Below, piece after piece: positions 32,716 through 37,332 of a DNA stretch of 37,332 bases. The stretch's first letter is position 1. The number at the start of each line of letters is the position of its first letter. Made by a program: the position numbers and the translations under genes. Under the pieces are notes generated by a model that saw only the letters and a list, made by a program, of their open reading frames with translations, did no database searches and was not told the DNA's origin. The DNA is from CAZGXM01 sp964529795 (lineage in GTDB: Bacteria; Bacillota; JADQBR01), in assembly GCA_964529795.1 (NCBI GenBank), contig CAZGXM010000021.1, positions 1-37,332 on the forward strand, in the 5' to 3' direction.

Positions 32716-33393
32716 TTACCGCCGTTTATTGGGGTTATACCTTTCAATGATGATACCTTCCTTCTCGGTGGCGTAGGCCAGCTCCGGATAAGCGCGTTCG
32801 TTGAGACTTTTCGGAGAGCGGGCGATTTTGTCCGCGATGCGCAGCTGGCTGGGGTGCAGCTTGTAGGCCATAATTACGGCATTGATATCGCCTTTGCAGC
32901 CGGCGTGGGCAATTCCCCTCAACGTCCCCATCACCAGAATGTTGCCGGTGGCGGTAATTTCCGCACCGGGATTGACATCGCCCAGTAGGACCACGTTGCC
33001 GTCATAGGTCAATTCGTGCCCAGAACGTAAACTTTTCTGCACCAGCAGCGTGTCACCTGCAGGGTCTTTACTGCTCTCTTTTTCCTTTGCCGGGTGGATT
33101 TCCGCTTGCCTTTTTCTTCTTTTTACGGCTTTGGGCGGTATAATTTTATCCTCCGCCGGGACCAGGCCGTAACTTTTACAAAGTGTATGTAACTCTTTTT
33201 CAAGTTCCTGGTTTAGAGGAGAAACGGCATGCAGGGAATACCGGGCACCGTGAAAAAATCCCTTGCCGGCTTTTAGTTTTTTTTCCAGGTCTATTTTTAA
33301 AATTTCCCTGTCTGCCTGACCGTTACAGTATATCAGTAAACCATTTCTGGTACCTTTGATGCTAATTAATTCCCGAAGTGCTTCCCGTGGCAT
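32716..33393 (-). CDS. minC: Septum-site determining protein MinC
   Basis: MinC blocks FtsZ polymerisation away from midcell. The 225 residues have the N-terminal MinC domain (KGTRNGLLIYCN, LEKKLKAGKGFFHGARYSL), a long charged linker (about 85-125), and the C-terminal beta-helix: LRSGHELTYDGNVVLLGDVN, PGAEITATGNILVMGTLRG, AHAG. The C-terminal domain is what binds MinD, but no minD is next to it; in most Firmicutes minC and minD are adjacent. ATG 33393 has AAGGGGTGA upstream. A 53-codon ORF ends 4 bp before it and should share its transcript. Confidence 0.93.
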   Translation of the reverse strand: MPREALRELISIKGTRNGLLIYCNGQADREILKIDLEKKLKAGKGFFHGARYSLHAVSPLNQELEKELHTLCKSYGLVPAEDKIIPPKAVKRRKRQAEIHPAKEKESSKDPAGDTLLVQKSLRSGHELTYDGNVVLLGDVNPGAEITATGNILVMGTLRGIAHAGCKGDINAVIMAYKLHPSQLRIADKIARSPKSLNERAYPELAYATEKEGIIIERYNPNKRR

Positions 33394-33397
33394 GATA

Positions 33398-33562
33398 TCA
33401 CCCCTTGATTTTGCCTAACAAAAAATTTCGAGTTTTTGTGACGAAATCCTTCTCCAGCCAATGGTATTTTGAGCAAAAAAGATTATATGTCGCCCTTGCG
33501 GTTACAAAATCGCTTGATTCGACGTAAATCTCCAATATTTCTATTAAAGAGTGTTTTTTCAT
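33398..33562 (-). CDS. Small protein upstream of minC, unknown
   Basis: A frame of 54 residues from ATG 33562 (open back to 33595), starting MKKHSLIEILEIYVESSDFV and continuing with an aromatic helix (ARATYNLFCSKYHWLEKDF). The ribosome-binding site is poor. The 4-bp spacing to minC and the amphipathic, protein-like sequence support a real gene. I do not recognise the family. Confidence 0.5.
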   Translation of the reverse strand: MKKHSLIEILEIYVESSDFVTARATYNLFCSKYHWLEKDFVTKTRNFLLGKIKG

Positions 33563-33639
33563 TGCAGGAAGATTTGTAAAAGTGTTGAAAAGCAATACTT
33601 GTGTCTTTTAAGAGCGCGAGCGAAGGGGAATTTTTTCCA

Positions 33640-35358
33640 ATGAATTTTATACACCGTTTTACGGTTAACCGCAGGCAGCTTCCGCAGCATGGACTGCTGG
33701 AGGTAATGCTTTTTTTTGCAATCTATCCCTTGATCGTGATTGGTTTTGGCGTTAGGGGAACAGAAGACAAGCTATTGCTTGCGGAACTGACAATCTTGCT
33801 CGGTATTTTTTTAGGGAGCCACCTTCTTGCTAACAAACGGCAAGATATTAATATTTGGGACTTTTGTTGTTTCGTTTCCGGATATGTCTTGCTGAATGTT
33901 ATTATTTATAGCACCGGTGGTTATAGCAGTATGTATCATTTTTTATACTTAATTCCTGCGGGCATATACAGCCTCAGCGGTAAAAAGTCACTGGGCATGG
34001 CATCAGTCCACCTGAACTCTGCAGCTTTGGTTACGTTCACACTTTTACATACTGTCAGCAGCAAACTGATGATTGATGACCATTTCTTTTATGTTACCGG
34101 TATTATTATCATCATGTATTTGGAATTCCGCCTGATCAGGATCCTTTATGAGAAAACAGAGCAACAAATTGAGGAAGCTGAGACGCTTGCCAGGTACGAT
34201 GAGCAAACACAATTGCTGCGATACCGGGAATTTGAATTATGCTTAAATGGAAAGATGGCTGAATGGAAAGAGAATAAGAAACCTTTTTCGCTCCTGGTAA
34301 TCGATTTGGATGATTTTAATTATTATAACAGTAAATATGGCTATACAATGGGTAATAAAATTATTGCTAATATGGCTGCGGCACTGCGCAGCAATCTCAA
34401 TTTCACTGACAAGGCATTTTCTTTCCCGGGAGTGCGCTTTGCCGTTCTCACCCATATGGCCAAGGAGGAAATTGACGACTTTATAAATCACATGCAAACA
34501 GATGCTGTCCGGCTAGCGGGAACTTTAAATGTAAAAAAACTGACTATCTCAACCGGTTATGCCTGTTTTCCCAAGGATGCCTCCAATGGTGAAGACTTGT
34601 TGGAACAGGCCATGTGGCACCTGGAAGAAGCCAAAGAAAATCTTCAAAGGGAACAATTGGAACAGCAGAAGCGGGCTGAAAAAATGGCTTTGGTGGGGCA
34701 GCTGGCTGCCGGTTTGGCGCACGAACTGCGCAATCCGTTGACTTCAGCAAAGGGTTTTTGTCAACTGGCCAAGGAAAATGCCGAGGGCTCTCTTGTAAAA
34801 ACTTATTTGAAATATGCTGACGAGGATTTAGACCGGCTAATAAGTCTTATCGGGGATTTTCTTTTGTTAACAAAGCCTGGTGCGCCACAACTGGAACCTC
34901 TGGACGTGACGGTTCTTTTGCAGGAAATCATTGATTTTTTAGAAAGTCAGGCCAGGCTGCACGATATTTCGGTAGTCATGCAGATACCCAGCTATTTCCC
35001 CCATATCAACGGGGATAAAGAGCAACTGCGCCAGGCGATTATTAACGTAATGGTAAACGCCTTTGAGGCTATGTCCGAAAACGGGCGGTTAAATATCCGT
35101 CTTTACTCGACAGTGGATAAGGTGGCCATTGCTTTTGAAGATAACGGCAAAGGAATCACTGAGCAGGATTTGACCCATATCCTTAATCCGTTTTTTACCA
35201 CAAAAGAAGAAGGTACAGGGCTGGGTTTGGCCATTACCCAAAGAATCATTACCGGCCACGGCGGCGATATAGTGGTTCGCAGCCAGGAAGGAGAGGGAAC
35301 CGTTGTGACCCTGTATTTGCCGGTCGTAGCTGACAATGTTCAAAGCGAGACCGGTTAA
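33640..35358 (+). CDS. Orphan membrane sensor histidine kinase with degenerate GGDEF domain
   Basis: From ATG 33640, with AAGGGGAA upstream, the kinase has 572 residues; GTG 33601 has no ribosome-binding site. About five to six membrane helices (residues ~20-165) lead into a GGDEF-fold domain (DEQTQLLRYREFE, LLVIDLDDFNYYNSKYGYTMGN), whose signature GGDEF is replaced by PGVRF (263-267), so it should not make c-di-GMP. A coiled coil follows. The HisKA domain has GLAHELRNPLTSAKGF (H361), and HATPase_c has NVMVNAFEAM, EDNGKGI and EGTGLGLAI. No response regulator adjoins. In spore-formers such orphan kinases often feed Spo0A; this is inference. Confidence 0.9.
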   Translation: MNFIHRFTVNRRQLPQHGLLEVMLFFAIYPLIVIGFGVRGTEDKLLLAELTILLGIFLGSHLLANKRQDINIWDFCCFVSGYVLLNVIIYSTGGYSSMYHFLYLIPAGIYSLSGKKSLGMASVHLNSAALVTFTLLHTVSSKLMIDDHFFYVTGIIIIMYLEFRLIRILYEKTEQQIEEAETLARYDEQTQLLRYREFELCLNGKMAEWKENKKPFSLLVIDLDDFNYYNSKYGYTMGNKIIANMAAALRSNLNFTDKAFSFPGVRFAVLTHMAKEEIDDFINHMQTDAVRLAGTLNVKKLTISTGYACFPKDASNGEDLLEQAMWHLEEAKENLQREQLEQQKRAEKMALVGQLAAGLAHELRNPLTSAKGFCQLAKENAEGSLVKTYLKYADEDLDRLISLIGDFLLLTKPGAPQLEPLDVTVLLQEIIDFLESQARLHDISVVMQIPSYFPHINGDKEQLRQAIINVMVNAFEAMSENGRLNIRLYSTVDKVAIAFEDNGKGITEQDLTHILNPFFTTKEEGTGLGLAITQRIITGHGGDIVVRSQEGEGTVVTLYLPVVADNVQSETG

Positions 35359-35386
35359 GCAGGAAAGCGTCCGTTATTGTCGAATT

Positions 35387-35408
35387 AATCCCTTCGTGGG
35401 ATTTTTTT
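35387..35408 (+). terminator. Terminator after the histidine kinase
   Basis: AATCCC (35387-35392) pairs with GGGATT (35398-35403), loop TTCGT, then T-run. Confidence 0.7.
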
Positions 35409-35456
35409 CTTTATGAAGTAACTTTTTAGCTGGAATTTCGTCTGAATGTAAATGAG

Positions 35457-35603
35457 TGTTCGAAAAGTCCATCGTAGCAGAAGCAAGAAGTTCAAGGCCG
35501 CGAAGGCTTTGAGGCGCGGAGCGTACTGGCGACGTACGTGAGCAGCCTCAAAGACTGAGCAACGCAGAAATTCGCCGCTTACCTGCGGTGGACTTTTCGA
35601 ACA
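35457..35603. repeat. 147-bp palindromic element (MITE-like or REP-like)
   Basis: The ends are perfect 15-bp inverted repeats, TGTTCGAAAAGTCCA (35457-35471) and its complement (35589-35603). Nested inside is CTTTGAGGC (35507-35515) with GCCTCAAAG (35545-35553), and within that CGTAC (35522) with GTACG (35534), so the whole element can fold as one branched hairpin. It has no ORF. A shrunken copy lies at 11836-11882. No target duplication is obvious. Confidence 0.7.
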
Positions 35604-35645
35604 ACCTCTTTAAGTGTAAGAGATACTTGATCAGGTGGTGTTTAC

Positions 35646-36080
35646 ATGACAGGGAAGCTGAACTCTCAAACCGGTACCGTCCGTCGCAGGAGAACAAAAA
35701 AGAAAAGTGTCTGGAAAACCGTATTGACCACGTTTATACTGGTAGCTGTTTGGTCCGGTTTGGTTTATTCAGGTTACTGGTATATGGAGACCAGGATAGC
35801 TGAAAATTTCACAAAAACCAAAAACATGATTGAACAAGCGGTCAAGTCCGTCCAAGAGACTAATGCGCTTAATGTCCAGGAGTTGGAAGAGAAAGTGATA
35901 CAGTTGGTTGGGGAGATGGAAGAAATCAAAGATGCCCTGGAGGATACGGATGATACTCTCAGTCAGTCCAATTCCAGTCGTGAAGAATTAAACGCGAGGA
36001 TTGAAGAATTGGATAACCAACTGGAGGAACTGGAAAAGAGCCTGGAAATACTGAAGGGGAATGGTAATGCGAAAAATTAG
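35646..36080 (+). CDS. Single-span membrane protein with long coiled coil
   Basis: 144 residues: a basic N-terminus (VRRRRTKKKSVWK), one membrane helix (TVLTTFILVAVWSGLVYSGY), then about 90 residues of acidic coiled coil with heptad repeats (VQELEEKVIQLVGEMEEIKD; LNARIEELDNQLEELEKSLE). The orientation by positive-inside puts the coil outside the cell. It overlaps the next gene by 14 bp, so the two products are probably made together. ATG 35646 follows AGGTGGTG. The family is not recognised. Confidence 0.7.
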   Translation: MTGKLNSQTGTVRRRRTKKKSVWKTVLTTFILVAVWSGLVYSGYWYMETRIAENFTKTKNMIEQAVKSVQETNALNVQELEEKVIQLVGEMEEIKDALEDTDDTLSQSNSSREELNARIEELDNQLEELEKSLEILKGNGNAKN

Positions 36081-37125
36081 TCTGCTGCTCGTTTTTTTGT
36101 TAGCTCCTTTACTGGGAGTTGCCCTGGGGTTTTCCCGGGGGATACCCGATGTTTCCATACATAAAGAAGATTTGCTATTGCCGGTAACCAGTTTGGAAAA
36201 GCACCTTTTGCACTATGAAGACAAAGTAAGAGCGCTAGAAAGCGGTATCGGTTTTATCCAGGAAAATTTGGAAGCACAGCAGCGCCAGTATGAACTGCAA
36301 CAACGACTGCTGCGGCAACTGGCACAGAAAAGCCAGGCGCAAAAAGTCCTGTCGGATGAGATTTACGAACAAAAAATCCTGCGAAAATTAGGAACGCCTT
36401 TTGACACTTTTCGTTCCGACCGGGTGGAAATAAAGTTGTTTCGGATAAATGGGGATAATTACCGGGGTTATGCGGCAAAGGTAAAGCTTTTTGACTCCCG
36501 GGTAATGCAGGTGGTTTTGGCTAAGGATACCCTGGGAGAAAAGGAAACCACCAGCGAAGCAGTGGCAAGGACCGGAGCAATTTTCGGCGTTAACGGTGGC
36601 GGTTTTTACAGGGCTGTACAGGATGGAGAAGAAAAATTGCTTCCTATCGGCAACACGGTAATTGCCGGTGATTTGGTGGGCGGGTTTACACCTACGCATG
36701 ATGACCTGTTTTTTTCCGGTTGGACCAAAAGAGGAATTTTAATTGGCGGGCTGTATACGGAAGAGGAAGAGCTGCTGGCGACAAAGCCCTGGTATGGGGT
36801 CAGCTTTGTTCCCATCCTATTTGATGACGGTCGACCGCTGCCCATTCCGGAAAAGTGGCAAAGGGAAAGACACCCCAGAACTGTGATAGGACAATATGCC
36901 AATGGCGATTTTTTATTTCTTGTCATTGACGGGCGCAGGTCGGGGTGGAGTGAAGGTATCAGTATCGAGAGCCTGCAGTTAAAGCTTTACGAACTGGGCA
37001 TTGTGGAAGCGTACAATTTAGACGGCGGCGGGTCCAGTACGTTTGTCTTCAACGGAAAAGTTTTAAACCGCCCGTCAGATGGCAAAGAAAGGCCTGTAGC
37101 TACTAATATTGTGGTGTTTCCGTGA
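36067..37125 (+). CDS. NAGPA-domain (phosphodiester glycosidase family) exported protein
   Basis: A 352-residue protein with an N-terminal signal or anchor helix (ISLLLVFLLAPLLGVALGF), a coiled-coil stretch (ALESGIGFIQENLEAQQRQY onward) and a C-terminal NAGPA domain: GAIFGVNGGGFY, TVIGQYANGDFLFLVIDGRR, and the diagnostic AYNLDGGGSSTFVF, ending in RPVATNIVVF. Bacterial members are linked to cell-wall or exopolysaccharide metabolism, including spore cortex or sporulation proteins; the substrate is unknown. ATG 36067 is preferred over ATG 36061, because AAGGGGAA is 7 bp upstream. The overlap with a coiled-coil membrane protein suggests a complex. A perfect terminator follows. Confidence 0.85.
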   Translation: MRKISLLLVFLLAPLLGVALGFSRGIPDVSIHKEDLLLPVTSLEKHLLHYEDKVRALESGIGFIQENLEAQQRQYELQQRLLRQLAQKSQAQKVLSDEIYEQKILRKLGTPFDTFRSDRVEIKLFRINGDNYRGYAAKVKLFDSRVMQVVLAKDTLGEKETTSEAVARTGAIFGVNGGGFYRAVQDGEEKLLPIGNTVIAGDLVGGFTPTHDDLFFSGWTKRGILIGGLYTEEEELLATKPWYGVSFVPILFDDGRPLPIPEKWQRERHPRTVIGQYANGDFLFLVIDGRRSGWSEGISIESLQLKLYELGIVEAYNLDGGGSSTFVFNGKVLNRPSDGKERPVATNIVVFP

Positions 37126-37150
37126 AAATTTACGGGCAAAAAGAACGTGC

Positions 37151-37185
37151 AAGGACCCGGCGAAGCGGTCGCCGGGTCCTTTTCA
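37151..37185. terminator. Strong terminator between convergent genes
   Basis: AAGGACCCGGCGA (37151-37163) pairs perfectly over 13 bp with TCGCCGGGTCCTT (37169-37181). Confidence 0.85.
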
Positions 37186-37189
37186 CTCC

Positions 37190-37332
37190 TTATTTTAAAA
37201 AGAATTTCATAAGCTCCGGGCCCTTGTTAATGTGGAAACTCGCTGTCATGGCGGATTTTTCGTCATAATTCTGTCCGTTTGCTTCCCGGTTTGAACTGTC
37301 AAACATCATAAAAGGTACCGGTTCGGCAGTAT
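37190..37332 (-). CDS. apgM: C-terminal end of apgM-type phosphoglycerate mutase (partial)
   Basis: Minus-strand frame running out of the window, stop at 37190-37192. The last 47 residues include TAEPVPFMMFDSSNREANGQ, YDEKSA and the ending KGPELMKFFLK. The T-A-x-P-V-P-F strand and the Y-x-E-K-S-A motif are typical of the end of archaeal-type, cofactor-independent phosphoglycerate mutase (alkaline phosphatase superfamily). It would interconvert 2- and 3-phosphoglycerate in glycolysis. The call depends on a short tail. Confidence 0.7.
   Translation of the reverse strand, partial: TAEPVPFMMFDSSNREANGQNYDEKSAMTASFHINKGPELMKFFLK

Noticed and set aside
1..37332. CRISPR arrays, rRNA genes, prophage or replication origin
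   Set aside because: No regularly spaced direct repeats, no rRNA sequence, no phage structural genes and no DnaA-box cluster were seen.

Overview
The window looks like the chromosome of an anaerobic, endospore-forming Firmicute of the Peptococcaceae / Desulfotomaculum-Pelotomaculum-Thermincola type. The case rests on three things: sporulation genes (ytrH, ytrI and a small acid-soluble spore protein); Firmicute gene orders (ytrI-ytrH beside dnaE, pfkA next to pyk); and frequent GTG/TTG starts behind strong GGAGG ribosome-binding sites. Two multiheme c-type cytochromes point to a respiratory anaerobe. The genus cannot be fixed from this sequence alone.

Region 1, about 1-10,430, is accessory and decaying. 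A broken SH3-domain gene abuts a complete IS1634-type insertion sequence. Two SEC-C-tagged genes follow, one with an in-frame TGA. Next comes a DpnII/MboI-type restriction locus: an intact GATC-type adenine methylase, an N-terminal remnant of the endonuclease, and a second methylase that has lost its start codon. An intact EamA transporter, a CmpB-like membrane protein and a C-terminal scrap of a second EamA transporter complete it.

Region 2, about 10,430-20,110, is mostly housekeeping: a SAM methyltransferase overlapping nth, the folate operon pabA-pabB-pabC, a RodZ-like HTH protein, aconitase (minus strand), a DUF503 protein, trmL, tRNA-Pro(CGG), a divergent spore protein, and ytrI/ytrH (minus strand). 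The pabABC leader has a promoter, a run of GAG triplets and an intrinsic terminator. This is the architecture of a TRAP attenuator, and the TRAP gene itself (mtrB) lies at 25,240 in the same window.

Region 3, about 20,260-30,605, holds dnaE, a triheme lipoprotein, coaD, mtrB (overlapping a 21-codon upstream ORF), a DUF2007-like protein, pfkA, pyk and a biotin-less carboxyltransferase subunit (pycB/5S type). Glycolysis to pyruvate and pyruvate-oxaloacetate interconversion are thus neighbours.

Region 4, about 30,685-37,332, has an 11-heme secreted cytochrome behind an unusual structured leader, a minC with a small companion ORF (minus strand), and an orphan membrane histidine kinase carrying a degenerate GGDEF domain. 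A palindromic mobile-looking repeat (a second, shrunken copy lies at 11,836), a coiled-coil membrane protein overlapping a NAGPA-domain protein, and the 3' end of an apgM-type phosphoglycerate mutase follow.

The strongest candidates for something new are the TRAP-type attenuator on the folate operon, the leader RNA of the 11-heme cytochrome, and the palindromic repeat family.
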